Assembly: GCA_002344065.1 (NCBI GenBank)
Contig: DDTK01000007.1
Location: 62,001-126,000 of the forward strand
Direction: 5' to 3'
From: Flammeovirgaceae bacterium UBA2366
Lineage (GTDB): Bacteria > Bacteroidota > Bacteroidia > Cytophagales > Cyclobacteriaceae
Length of the DNA stretch: 64,000 nt
Part shown: in pieces, positions 1 through 7,952 of the stretch
Layout of the letters: each line of letters starts with the position of its first letter
How positions within the stretch are numbered: the first letter of the stretch is position 1
Program-made: the position numbers and the translations under genes
Notes under the pieces: model-generated
What the model saw: only the letters and a program-made list of their open reading frames with translations
What the model was told of the DNA's origin: nothing
Databases searched by the model: none

Positions 1-512
1 GCTTCATTGCCCGAAATTTCTTTTATTTGTTTCTCGTCAAAATGTTGGAGCAGTTTTTCCAGAGGGGCTTTGTTAATGCGCAGGTACTTTAACTCTTCAC
101 GGAAAACATCCACGTTCAACTTGTTATTAGTGCCTGCGATAATCATAGAGAAATAATCGTATGGGCTAAAAATAACCAACAGGGTTTGGCTTACCGATTT
201 TTTAAGTAAGGGTGCAAAATGAGGTTGGTCTATTGAAATATTTTTAGAAAGAACATTCATGAATGCTTCCAGCGCCTCCTTTACATCCGTATTTTCGTAA
301 TCAAAAAATGGACTCTTTAGTTTTTTAATCTCTTCTTTCCAGGTTTTGAACAACTCCCGAACAATGAACAGATTTATTTGCTGGATATCTGAAAAAACCA
401 AAACTTCCTGTCCGGTAATTCTACTTTTATCAGCAAAAAACCTCTTCAGCATTTTGTCTGCGTAGGCATCACTGTATAAGGCAATTGCTTCAAGGCTGAT
501 CTTTTCGTCCAT
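1..512 (-). CDS. Hypothetical protein, 3' end outside the window
   Basis: The reading frame starts at an ATG at 510-512 on the minus strand and stays open for 170 codons to the window edge, so the C-terminus is missing. The visible protein begins MDEKISLEAIALYSDAYADK and is rich in Leu, Lys, Phe and Glu. It has no signal peptide or membrane segment and looks like a soluble, mostly helical protein. I do not recognise the family. It is divergent from the ferredoxin gene at 590, with a spacer of about 75 bp that must hold both promoters. The long open frame and normal codon use make it a real gene; its function is unknown. Confidence 0.75.
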   Translation of the reverse strand, partial: MDEKISLEAIALYSDAYADKMLKRFFADKSRITGQEVLVFSDIQQINLFIVRELFKTWKEEIKKLKSPFFDYENTDVKEALEAFMNVLSKNISIDQPHFAPLLKKSVSQTLLVIFSPYDYFSMIIAGTNNKLNVDVFREELKYLRINKAPLEKLLQHFDEKQIKEISGNE

Positions 513-589
513 AGTGGTTGATAATCGATTAATCGTGTATACTTGTTGGCTGTAAAAATAATGTTTACGGCTAATCTCTTAAACGCAAG

Positions 590-910
590 ATGGCAAGAAT
601 TGTGATACGGAATCTGGGAAAATCATTTGAATCATCAGATTTTTCAAGATCCCTGCTTGCGCTTATTCACGATCAGGACATTGACTGGATGCATGCCTGC
701 GGGGGGAAGGGAAGATGCACTACGTGCAAGGCAATCGTTCTTGAAGGAGAAAGTATGTTAACAGAATACACAACCGCTGAAAGCCGGTATCAAAAGCAAG
801 GATTACTGCGGCCGGGTGAGCGTTTAGCCTGTCAGGTAAAAATCAAAGGCGATGTTGTTATTGAAGTTCCGGATACCAGCAAATTTCCGCATATGACCTA
901 CCTGCCCTAA
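590..910 (+). CDS. 2Fe-2S ferredoxin-type protein
   Basis: A 106-residue protein with the plant/adrenodoxin-type 2Fe-2S pattern: C37-x5-C43-x2-C46 and a distant C81 in the context RLACQ. This spacing is typical of [2Fe-2S] ferredoxin domains that carry single electrons to oxidoreductases in the cytoplasm. The length matches a stand-alone ferredoxin and there is no export signal. It is followed after 46 bp by tdk on the same strand, but a 7-bp-periodic repeat in between makes a tight operon uncertain. Its redox partner cannot be told from this neighbourhood. Confidence 0.9.
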   Translation: MARIVIRNLGKSFESSDFSRSLLALIHDQDIDWMHACGGKGRCTTCKAIVLEGESMLTEYTTAESRYQKQGLLRPGERLACQVKIKGDVVIEVPDTSKFPHMTYLP

Positions 911-921
911 CCCGGATAAAT

Positions 922-949
922 ATGGACTATCGGTTATGGACTGTTAACT
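922..949 (+). repeat. Heptad-period short repeat upstream of tdk
   Basis: Four consecutive 7-bp blocks read ATGGACT, ATCGGTT, ATGGACT, GTTAACT. Blocks 1 and 3 are identical, giving both a 14-bp and a 7-bp period. The array ends 7 bp before the tdk start codon. Its unit differs from the other heptad arrays in this window, but the period and the position just 5' of a gene are the same. Confidence 0.55.
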
Positions 950-956
950 TGCACCT

Positions 957-1562
957 ATGTTTATTGAACCTCATTTAGGTAGAAAAGGCCCGGCCGGCCG
1001 TGCCGGTTGGATTGAAGTAATTTGCGGGTGTATGTTCTCCGGAAAAACGGAGGAACTTATCCGCAGACTTAACCGGGCACTTATCGCCAAACAAAAAGTT
1101 GAAATTTTTAAGCCTGTAACCGATAAGCGTTATCACGAACAGAACATTGTATCGCATAACGAGAATGCTATTCGTTCAACGCCTGTAAATTTTGCCAGCG
1201 ACATTTTACTGCTAGCCGGTGATTGCGATGTAGTGGGCATTGACGAAGCCCAGTTTTTTGATGATGCTATTATTGATGTATGCAATACCCTGGCCAACGG
1301 AGGTAAGCGCGTAATTGTGGCCGGCCTGGATATGGATTTTGAAGGTAAGCCTTTTGGCTCCATGCCCCAGTTACTCGCCATTGCAGAATTTGTAACCAAA
1401 GTGCATGCTATCTGTGCACGAACCGGTGAGCTTGCTTCGTTTTCTTATCGGTTAAGCCAGAGCAACGAACAGGTACTGCTAGGTGAGAAAGCAGAATATG
1501 AAGCTCGTAGCCGCAGAAGTTTTGTGGAGGGCATGAAAAGGCGAAATGAGATTAATGGGTAA
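957..1562 (+). CDS. tdk: Thymidine kinase (class II)
   Basis: The enzyme phosphorylates thymidine to dTMP with ATP in pyrimidine salvage. The 201-residue length is normal. Residues 24-31 form the P-loop (GCMFSGKT), residues 96-101 are the DEAQFF motif with catalytic Glu97, and the lasso/substrate region lies near 150-180. In most class II enzymes this region holds four zinc-binding Cys/His residues in two CxxC-like pairs. Here only Cys153 remains: the partner positions read ARTG and RSRRS, so the structural zinc site appears lost, as I recall for other Bacteroidota enzymes. The start ATG at 957 fits the expected N-terminus. The 3' end overlaps porZ by 17 bp. Confidence 0.95.
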   Translation: MFIEPHLGRKGPAGRAGWIEVICGCMFSGKTEELIRRLNRALIAKQKVEIFKPVTDKRYHEQNIVSHNENAIRSTPVNFASDILLLAGDCDVVGIDEAQFFDDAIIDVCNTLANGGKRVIVAGLDMDFEGKPFGSMPQLLAIAEFVTKVHAICARTGELASFSYRLSQSNEQVLLGEKAEYEARSRRSFVEGMKRRNEING

Positions 1563-3768
1563 ATACGTTTGCTTATTACGGGTTGTTTTTGCAATGGTTC
1601 ATGGTCCATGGTTCATGGATTATTGTTACGCACAGGAAATTCCGCTTGGTACCTGGCGAATCCACAACTCCTACAACGCCATCCACTCCATTGCTGTCAG
1701 TTCACAGAAGGTTTATGCAGCTTCATCAAACGGAATAGTTGTTGCTAATACAGACAATAGCCTTTCTACACTCACCAAGCTTGATGGTTTAAGTGGAGTG
1801 GACATCACGTCCATAGCTTTTGATCAAACCCGGAATCAATTGCTCATCAGTTATGCAGATGGGATGCTGGATATTATCCGACCATCCGAAATCATCTCCT
1901 ACAGCAGCCTTAAAAATTCACCAACCATCAGCGGATCAAAAAAAATAAATCATGTTATGGTGCAAGGAGGGGTTGCATATTTATCTGCTGATTATGGGGT
2001 AGTGGTTTTTGATCTGGCGCAGTTGGAAGTAAAAGAAACCTGGCGCGACCTTGGCCCCGCGGGGCAGTTATTAGCCATCAGAGAATCTACTGTTTTAGGT
2101 GACAGTATTTTTTTGGCCACACAAAATGGTGTATTGGCAGGATTGCTAACGGATAACCTGCTCGACTTTGCTAATTGGAAAAGATTTAACCAGGGGGCCT
2201 TTAATGCAGTTGTTCAGTCGGTGGCATCTTTCAATGGAAAAGTATATGCGGCTATTGATGGTGCCGGTTTATACATGAGGCAAAATGGAGTCTGGTCACT
2301 CGATTATTTTCCCGGTTCGGATTTCAATGCATTAACGGCCAACACTAATTTGCTGATTACAGAAGGGAATAATCTTTGGGCACTCAATGCTTCCGGAACC
2401 CTGACACAAATTCAGGATGACAAAATTCAAAAACCTGTATTTGCAAACCAGGATGGCGCTGGAAAATTTTGGATTGGTGATTTGCGAAACGGTCTGATCT
2501 CTGATAAGTCAGGAAGTTTTCAGTCCTACATCCCTAACGGACCAACATTTTCAGGTGGTTTTCGGTTGAACCTGAACTCCGCCAATCAATTGTTTGCTGT
2601 TTCGGGTGGATACACTACAAACTTTTTACCGGCCGGTAAAAATGAAAACATAAATGTATTCGCTGCAGGTTTGTGGGGTACGGAAGCTTCTTTTTTCACG
2701 CTGGATGTTACAGATGTTGATTTCAAATCAACAAAAATATTTGTTTCCTCTTTCGGCAGCGGTCTTCAGGTGGTGGAGAATAGTTCAAGTAATATTTATA
2801 CTAATGCAAACAGTCCGCTTTCAACTAACAGAATTACAGCTATTGCTTCTGCGCCTGATGGACTCTGGATAACCAACTATGGTGCTGTGTTATCCTTGCA
2901 CCTGTTAAAAAATGACAATACATGGGAGTCTTTTTCATTTCCGATTGCAGCAGCACAATTTCCAACAGAGCTTTTAGTTGATAGAATCGGCCAGGTTTGG
3001 ATGGTGCTTAACCCCGCGCAAGGTGGAGGCATTTTGGTTTACAGCCGGGAAAAGAATCAGCACGTATACCTGAATGAAGTGGCGGGATCAGGAGCATTAC
3101 CCAGTCGTTCGGTATTTTCTATTACTGCCGATCGGGAAGGTCAGGTATGGGTGGGCACCAATGCTGGAGTGGCTTACTTTCCTAATCCGGCCCAGGTTTT
3201 TTCCGGAAGTATAAATTCTGCCAAGCCAATTTTTAACGGGCGGTTTTTATTGCGCGATGAAACCGTAACCGCTATTGCTGCTGATGGTGGCAACCGTAAA
3301 TGGATGGGCACACAGCGGGGCCTTTGGTTGTTCGATCCGTTTGGAGAGAAACAGATTTATAATTTCAATGCGGCAAATAGCCCATTGCTGTCCGACCGGA
3401 TAGTAGATATTGAAATTCATCCGGTAACGGGTGAAGTTTTTTTTGTGACAGAAAGGGGAGTTGTGTCCTATCGTTCAGATGCTACGGCCAGTCAGCCAGC
3501 ATTTGATAAGGTAAAAATCTTTCCGAATCCGGTTACGGCTGAGTTTACCGGAAACGTGAGCATTTCCGGATTGTCAACGGACGCAACTGTAAAGGTTACT
3601 GATGTTTCAGGAAAACTCATCTGGCAAACGTACGCCAATGGTGGCACCGCTACCTGGGATGTGCGTGACTATTCCGGAAAGCGTGCTGCTACCGGTATGT
3701 ATTTGGTTATTGCTGTTTCGCAGGATGGCAGTGATAGTATTGTTGGGAAAATAGCCGTGATTAATTGA
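1546..3768 (+). CDS. porZ: PorZ-like T9SS two-propeller protein
   Basis: PorZ is an outer-surface component of the type IX secretion machinery. The 740-residue protein starts after an unusual signal region with a WRIHNSYNAIHSIAV segment, then repeated propeller blades (for example VWVGTNAGVAYF and KWMGTQRGLWLFDP), and ends in a roughly 80-residue T9SS C-terminal sorting domain (FPNPV...TDVSGKLIW...GMYLV). This architecture and length match PorZ, although two-component-type propeller proteins are the alternative. It overlaps tdk by 17 bp from the ATG at 1546, or by 8 bp from the ATG at 1555. The signal-peptide region contains a 7-bp repeat array encoding MVHGPWFMD, which is odd for a signal sequence. 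Confidence 0.85.
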   Translation: MRLMGKYVCLLRVVFAMVHGPWFMDYCYAQEIPLGTWRIHNSYNAIHSIAVSSQKVYAASSNGIVVANTDNSLSTLTKLDGLSGVDITSIAFDQTRNQLLISYADGMLDIIRPSEIISYSSLKNSPTISGSKKINHVMVQGGVAYLSADYGVVVFDLAQLEVKETWRDLGPAGQLLAIRESTVLGDSIFLATQNGVLAGLLTDNLLDFANWKRFNQGAFNAVVQSVASFNGKVYAAIDGAGLYMRQNGVWSLDYFPGSDFNALTANTNLLITEGNNLWALNASGTLTQIQDDKIQKPVFANQDGAGKFWIGDLRNGLISDKSGSFQSYIPNGPTFSGGFRLNLNSANQLFAVSGGYTTNFLPAGKNENINVFAAGLWGTEASFFTLDVTDVDFKSTKIFVSSFGSGLQVVENSSSNIYTNANSPLSTNRITAIASAPDGLWITNYGAVLSLHLLKNDNTWESFSFPIAAAQFPTELLVDRIGQVWMVLNPAQGGGILVYSREKNQHVYLNEVAGSGALPSRSVFSITADREGQVWVGTNAGVAYFPNPAQVFSGSINSAKPIFNGRFLLRDETVTAIAADGGNRKWMGTQRGLWLFDPFGEKQIYNFNAANSPLLSDRIVDIEIHPVTGEVFFVTERGVVSYRSDATASQPAFDKVKIFPNPVTAEFTGNVSISGLSTDATVKVTDVSGKLIWQTYANGGTATWDVRDYSGKRAATGMYLVIAVSQDGSDSIVGKIAVIN
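1594..1621 (+). repeat. Heptad repeat inside the porZ signal-peptide coding region
   Basis: Four tandem 7-bp units, ATGGTTC ATGGTCC ATGGTTC ATGGATT, lie within codons of the porZ N-terminus. Seven is not a multiple of three, so gain or loss of one unit would shift the frame between the upstream ATGs and the mature protein. Each unit also contains an ATG. Confidence 0.65.
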
Positions 3769-3802
3769 TAGTATGATATCCGTTTAAGATACTAAAGTAC
3801 TG

Positions 3803-3917
3803 AGTTGACGTCATTGCGAGGGAGCCTGCCTGCCGGTAGGCAGGACACGACCGAAGCAATCTCATTTTTATACTAATTGGGATTGCTTCTACGCTTGAGG
3901 CGGATCGCCATGACGCG
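3803..3917. repeat. Imperfect palindromic intergenic repeat with nested palindrome
   Basis: The left arm (about 3808-3863) contains GTCATTGCGAGG and GAAGCAATCTC. The right arm (about 3879-3914) contains GGATTGCTTC and CGCCATGACG, which are their reverse complements with mismatches. I recall this GTCATTGCGA / GAAGCAATC pattern as a common interspersed repeat of Bacteroidota genomes. The left arm also holds a second palindrome, CCTGCCTGCCGGTAGGCAGG at 3825-3844, absent from the right arm, so one small repeat seems to have entered another. It fills most of the 230-bp porZ-recO spacer and has no coding capacity of its own. Confidence 0.75.
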
Positions 3918-3998
3918 TTGTTTGGACGGATGAGAATACTCACAATTGATAGTCCGGTTAATTACCACTGAACTCGTCAATGAAATAGGGATTGAGGT

Positions 3999-4667
3999 AT
4001 GCTTCAAAAAACATCGGGCATCGTTTTTCGTTTTACCAAATTTGGTGACACCTCCATCATAGTAAATGTGTTTACGGAACTGTTTGGCTTGCAGAGCTAT
4101 ATTGTGAATGGTGTTCGCACATCATCAGCCAAAGGAAAAATTGCTCTTTACCAGCCCCTTACGCTGCTGGACATGGTGGTGTATTATAAAGAGAACGCCC
4201 AGGTCAAGCGCATTAAGGAAGTCAAGTGCCTGCATCAATATCACTCGCTGTATAATGATGTAAAGAAATCGGCCATTGCAATGTTTATTAACGAGCTGTT
4301 GAATAAAGCTGTAAAAGATGAGAGCCATGCGCAGGAACTATATTCCTTCATCTCCTCCTCGCTGATTGCGCTGGATGATGCCGAACACGGATATGAAAAT
4401 TTTCACCTCATATTTTTGATTAAGCTCAGTCGTTTGCTGGGGTTTGGAGCACATGAATCTATGGAGGTTCTTTCCGGGCGTCTTGCAGATGCTCGTGTTG
4501 AGTCAACGCTACAGGAGCTCATGCTGGCTGACTATACTTCCAACTTATCGATCAGCATCAATCAGCGAAGAGAGATACTGGATTTATTGCTACGCTTTTA
4601 CAAGGAGCACTTGGACTCACTTGGTGAGTTTAAATCCATAGCCGTGCTGAAGGAAATGTTTAATTAA
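3999..4667 (+). CDS. recO: DNA repair protein RecO
   Basis: RecO loads RecA onto SSB-coated DNA in the RecFOR recombinational repair pathway. The 222-residue protein has the expected N-terminal OB fold (GIVFRFTKFGDTSIIVNVFTE, then the loop around YIVNGVRTSSAKGK) and an all-helical C-terminal half. It lacks the zinc-finger Cys cluster of many RecO proteins, which fits the shorter Bacteroidota type as I recall it. The ATG at 3999 gives a standard N-terminus. The flanks are repeat-filled spacers on both sides, so it is probably transcribed alone. Confidence 0.92.
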   Translation: MLQKTSGIVFRFTKFGDTSIIVNVFTELFGLQSYIVNGVRTSSAKGKIALYQPLTLLDMVVYYKENAQVKRIKEVKCLHQYHSLYNDVKKSAIAMFINELLNKAVKDESHAQELYSFISSSLIALDDAEHGYENFHLIFLIKLSRLLGFGAHESMEVLSGRLADARVESTLQELMLADYTSNLSISINQRREILDLLLRFYKEHLDSLGEFKSIAVLKEMFN

Positions 4668-4681
4668 TTGAGCATTTGGTC

Positions 4682-4744
4682 TTTTAGTGCTTTTGTGGCC
4701 TGAATCCTTTTCCACTAAAACACCAAACCTCACCGAAAGTGTGG
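4682..4744. repeat. Interspersed hairpin repeat, copy 1
   Basis: The sequence contains TTTTAGTG, then TTTGTGGCCT, then CCACTAAAAC, then CCTCAC and AAAGTGTG. TTTTAGTG/CACTAAAA form a perfect 8-bp inverted pair, and CCTCAC/GTGTGGAGG can form a second hairpin. The same five blocks in the same order recur at 56701-56771, so this is a dispersed repeat family rather than a chance hairpin. No coding potential was seen. Confidence 0.65.
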
Positions 4745-4870
4745 AGGACCAGTCGCAGCGTTGACTGGTGTGTTTATTAATCTCGAATTAATTTTTAGCA
4801 AATAACTTCTCACCCTGAAATTCGTGTAACTTAGTCGCGGTTATTTGATTCACATAAGTTTCCATGCACA

Positions 4871-5233
4871 ATGAAAATACTGGTTTGCGAAGACGACAAG
4901 GTTGTATTAAAAGTCATTGAAGTTGCCCTGGTTTCCGAAGGGGTTGGGGCTCATTTTGTTAACAACGGCCAAAAGGCCCTGGATTTATTGGCTGAAAACG
5001 ACTACGACCTGATCATTACGGATATACACATGCCTTATGTGAATGGTGATGCGGTGCTGAACTTTGTTCATGGAGAACAAGGCAAAAAGACACCCGTTGT
5101 TATGATTTCTTCTGATAATGAGGAAGAGGTTGTAGCACTGGCCAAAAAATCAGGTGTTCACGCTTTTATTTCAAAGCCCGTTCACGTGGATAGTCTTATA
5201 AAAATTGTTCGGGAAATTCGGGATAAGAATTAG
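4871..5233 (+). CDS. Single-domain response regulator (CheY-like)
   Basis: A 120-residue receiver domain with no output domain. The acidic pocket is E7-D8-D9, the phospho-acceptor is Asp51 (LIITDIHMP), the switch Ser is at 80 or 81 and the conserved Lys is Lys102 (FISKP). Such proteins act by protein-protein contact or phosphorelay. It ends only 6 bp before the 3' end of the convergent OmpR-type regulator at 5240, but it faces the other way and is not part of that operon. Its own kinase is not identifiable here. Confidence 0.93.
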   Translation: MKILVCEDDKVVLKVIEVALVSEGVGAHFVNNGQKALDLLAENDYDLIITDIHMPYVNGDAVLNFVHGEQGKKTPVVMISSDNEEEVVALAKKSGVHAFISKPVHVDSLIKIVREIRDKN

Positions 5234-5239
5234 CGGGCA

Positions 5240-5932
5240 TCAATTTTGTCCATTGATTTCCAGCTTGAAACCTACCCCGTGATAATTCACAATTTGTATC
5301 CGCGGGTCATCTTTCAGGTATTTGCGCAGCTTGGAAATAAACACATCCATACTTCTGCCAAGAAAATAATCATCATCACCCCAAACGGCCTTCAGTATCT
5401 CTTCGCGTTTAAGCACGCGGTTGCGGTTTAAAAACAATAGGCGCAGCACTTCTGCTTCACGCGAAGTAAGAGTTCGTTCACTCAAATGATTGGCTAGTCT
5501 GAAATTAGAATAGTCAAAAATAAAGTTACCGAGCATAATAATTTTTTCCGGTGCCGAAGCAGATTGTGCACGCTTTAAAAAAACCTCAATTCGGCAGAAT
5601 AACTCTTCCAGGCTAAAGGGCTTGGTGATATAGTCATCGGCACCGGTGCGAAAGCCTTCCAGTTTGTCTTCGGTCATGGCTTTGGCGGTTAGAAATAAAA
5701 TCGGAATATCACGATTTTGTTCGCGAATAGCCCGTGCTACACTGAAGCCATCCTTTTTTGGCATCATCACATCCAGAATGCAGAGGTTAAATTTCTTTTC
5801 ATGGAATAGCTTCAATCCCTCTTCGCCATCGCGCCCCAGCAAAACATCATAACCCTGTAAAGCCAGGTTATCCTGAATGACAAACCCCAGGTTGGGATCA
5901 TCTTCAACCACTAAAATTGACAGTTTATTCAT
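5240..5932 (-). CDS. OmpR-family response regulator
   Basis: A DNA-binding response regulator of 230 residues. The receiver domain has acidic residues E10-D11-D12, phospho-acceptor Asp54 (LCILDVMMP), Thr82 and Lys104 (ITKP). The C-terminal winged helix covers about residues 130-225 (LTSREAEVLRLL, then SMDVFISKLRKYL). Its ATG overlaps the stop codon of the upstream histidine kinase gene (5929-5932), so the two are translationally coupled and almost certainly form a cognate pair. The signal sensed and target genes are unknown. Confidence 0.95.
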   Translation of the reverse strand: MNKLSILVVEDDPNLGFVIQDNLALQGYDVLLGRDGEEGLKLFHEKKFNLCILDVMMPKKDGFSVARAIREQNRDIPILFLTAKAMTEDKLEGFRTGADDYITKPFSLEELFCRIEVFLKRAQSASAPEKIIMLGNFIFDYSNFRLANHLSERTLTSREAEVLRLLFLNRNRVLKREEILKAVWGDDDYFLGRSMDVFISKLRKYLKDDPRIQIVNYHGVGFKLEINGQN

Positions 5933-7197
5933 GGGGTTGGTAACTCAAGTGTAAACGTGCAGCCGTTACCGGGTTGACTGTTAACTGTAATCCTTCCACG
6001 ATGAGCCTCTACAATTTGTTTCACATAATACAATCCGAGTCCAAAACCTTTTACATCATGAATGTTACCGGTGGGTACCCGATAGAATTTTTGGAAGATG
6101 CGTTTTTTGTTTTCCTCACTGATGCCTATGCCGTTGTCCTGAATGGTGAGCATGATTCCGCCAGGTTGTTGTGCTGTAGTAATTGTAATCACTGGTTTTC
6201 CGCTGCAATATTTAATGGCATTGTCTACCAGGTTAAAAATTACGTTTGTCAGGTGATGACGATCAGCCTTGATTTCGGGAGATAACGCATTGAGGTGTAA
6301 TTGAATGGTGCCATCTTTTTCGTTGAGGGCTACCAGCATGCTGTTCACCACATCTTCGATAACGTCATGCAGATTGATGATTTCCTTTTTCAACCCTACA
6401 TCTTCTTTGTCCAGGCTTGCCATTTGTAATACGCGCTCAACATGCTGTTTCAGTCTTTTGTTTTCATTTTCGATTATGGTAGCGTATTGCATGAGACGCT
6501 CAGGTTGCTGAACAATGCTGCTGTCTTTCAACACCTCTGTTGAAACGGCAATGGTGGAGATGGGTGTTTTGAATTCATGTGTCATGTTGTTGATAAAATC
6601 TTTCTGGATTTCTGAAAGACGTTTCTGCTTGAGGATAATAAACAGGGTATATCCAAAAAAAATAATCACAATCAGCAACACAGCCGATGAAAATGACCAA
6701 ATACCCATCTGGTTTAAAATCTGTGCCTCCCGGTTAGGAAACTGCACACCAAAATAATAGCCGGCATTCACCCATTTGGGCAGGTTTGGGTTTTGTTCAC
6801 GTTTACTGACTTTATCACTAAGCTTAACATAATTTCCATACACCATCTTTTCGTGGGTGCAGTCGTATATGCCATATTCAAAATCGGCCTGGATGTTTCG
6901 TTTTTCAAATTCTGACCGCAACAAAAACTCCAGCAGACTGGCATCAATTTCACCATTCACCATCACCACATAGTAATTGGTAGAGATTTGCTTCACGGGA
7001 TTATTTGCAGGAGATGGCGTATTGTTGAGCGAAAAGATTTGAGCGGCCACGTTGAATAACGCAGTGTTCACCTGCCGGTCGAACTCAGCTTCTTTTAAAC
7101 CGAAGGCACGCTTAACCCAGTAAATCTGAGTAATAGAAATTCCCAGAATGCTGATGGTGGCCAGTACAACAATAAACCTGATCGTAGAGCTTTTCAC
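5929..7197 (-). CDS. Sensor histidine kinase
   Basis: A 422-residue inner-membrane kinase. Two membrane segments (about residues 8-28 and 168-190) enclose an extracytoplasmic sensor domain of about 140 residues. The cytoplasmic part has an H-box with His207 (NNMTHEFKTP), an N-box (NVIFNLVDNAIKYC), a G1 box (IQDNGIGI) and a G2 box (GFGLGLYYV). It is first in a two-gene operon with the OmpR-type regulator. The sensor domain is not one I recognise, so the stimulus is unknown. It is divergent from the DUF1573 gene across about 150 bp. Confidence 0.95.
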   Translation of the reverse strand: MKSSTIRFIVVLATISILGISITQIYWVKRAFGLKEAEFDRQVNTALFNVAAQIFSLNNTPSPANNPVKQISTNYYVVMVNGEIDASLLEFLLRSEFEKRNIQADFEYGIYDCTHEKMVYGNYVKLSDKVSKREQNPNLPKWVNAGYYFGVQFPNREAQILNQMGIWSFSSAVLLIVIIFFGYTLFIILKQKRLSEIQKDFINNMTHEFKTPISTIAVSTEVLKDSSIVQQPERLMQYATIIENENKRLKQHVERVLQMASLDKEDVGLKKEIINLHDVIEDVVNSMLVALNEKDGTIQLHLNALSPEIKADRHHLTNVIFNLVDNAIKYCSGKPVITITTAQQPGGIMLTIQDNGIGISEENKKRIFQKFYRVPTGNIHDVKGFGLGLYYVKQIVEAHRGRITVNSQPGNGCTFTLELPTP

Positions 7198-7350
7198 TGC
7201 CTAAAAGTACAAGGAAAATCAGCGGGGAAACAGGGTTTAACAAGTCATTAACATTTATTGGCAACCTGTTAACAAGGGGTTTCGAAGAGAATGCCGTGGT
7301 TTGAAGCATCGATCGAATAATCAATGTTTCAACTAAATCAATTAACCCCA

Positions 7351-7764
7351 ATGAAAAAATCCATCATTTTAGTGCTGGCCACCATAGTAGCGGTGGTAGC
7401 CGTAGCCCAACAACTGGCTGTAACAACCAACACATCACCTATTGTTAGCACAGCAGATGCTGCCTTTAGCTGGGATCAAACCGTACATGATTTTGGTACG
7501 ATAAAACTGAATGAACCGGTAGCTCATGAATTTACATTCACCAATTCTGGTGATGCTGCGCTGGTGATATCATCGGTGAAAGCTTCGTGCGGCTGTACTG
7601 TAACGGAGTATACAAAGGACCCTATTCCATCAGGAGGAAAGGGATTTGTGAAAGCTACGTATAATGCTGCTAAAGCAGGAGTGTTTTCCAAAACGGTTAC
7701 AATCGATGCCAACACCGGTGAAGGCAGTGTGTTGCTCACCATCAAAGGCGAAGTAGTAGAGTAA
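7351..7764 (+). CDS. Exported DUF1573 protein
   Basis: A small exported protein of unknown role, widespread in Bacteroidota. The start is placed at 7351 because MKKSIILVLATIVAVVAVAQ is a clean signal peptide; an ATG at 7324 in frame would add nine polar residues in front. After the signal comes the DUF1573 immunoglobulin-like fold: DFGTIKLNEPVAHEFTFTN, the ASCGCTV motif with two Cys, and a final beta-strand run. It lies divergent from the kinase operon and upstream of a structured spacer leading to ppc. Confidence 0.88.
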   Translation: MKKSIILVLATIVAVVAVAQQLAVTTNTSPIVSTADAAFSWDQTVHDFGTIKLNEPVAHEFTFTNSGDAALVISSVKASCGCTVTEYTKDPIPSGGKGFVKATYNAAKAGVFSKTVTIDANTGEGSVLLTIKGEVVE

Positions 7765-7797
7765 CGGTCCTTTCAATCAGTGGCCTGAAAATTTTCA

Positions 7798-7891
7798 GCA
7801 CATCTGGGCAGCGCCTCTTTCTATCTTTGGACTGGTAGGGGATGCGGGGATAGAAAGCAGCGATGACCAGATGTGCGGGGCCATGCGGCCC
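7798..7891 (+). ncRNA. Candidate structured RNA or leader element before ppc
   Basis: A 10-bp perfect stem (GCACATCTGG 7798-7807 with CCAGATGTGC 7867-7876) encloses a symmetric 9/9-nt internal loop and a second 9-bp perfect stem (CTTTCTATC 7817-7825 with GATAGAAAG 7849-7857) with a 23-nt G-rich apical loop. A short GGGCC/GGCCC hairpin follows at 7878-7891. There is no T-tract, so it is not a simple terminator. The strand is assumed from the flanking genes. It could be a small RNA, a cis-regulatory leader or a decayed mobile end; no known RNA family was recognised. Confidence 0.4.
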
Positions 7892-7915
7892 GGGAGCAAA
7901 ACAGATTGTCAATTC

Positions 7916-7948
7916 TTTGGGTAATCTGTAAATCCGGACTTAGATTTG
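7916..7948 (+). promoter_or_regulatory. Putative Bacteroidota promoter of ppc
   Basis: TTTG at 7916-7919 and TAGATTTG at 7941-7948 match the Bacteroidota -33/-7 consensus (TTTG and TAnnTTTG) with a 21-bp spacer. The -7 box ends 4 bp before the ppc ATG, so a transcript from here would be leaderless or nearly so. Confidence 0.45.
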
Positions 7949-7952
7949 TTTC

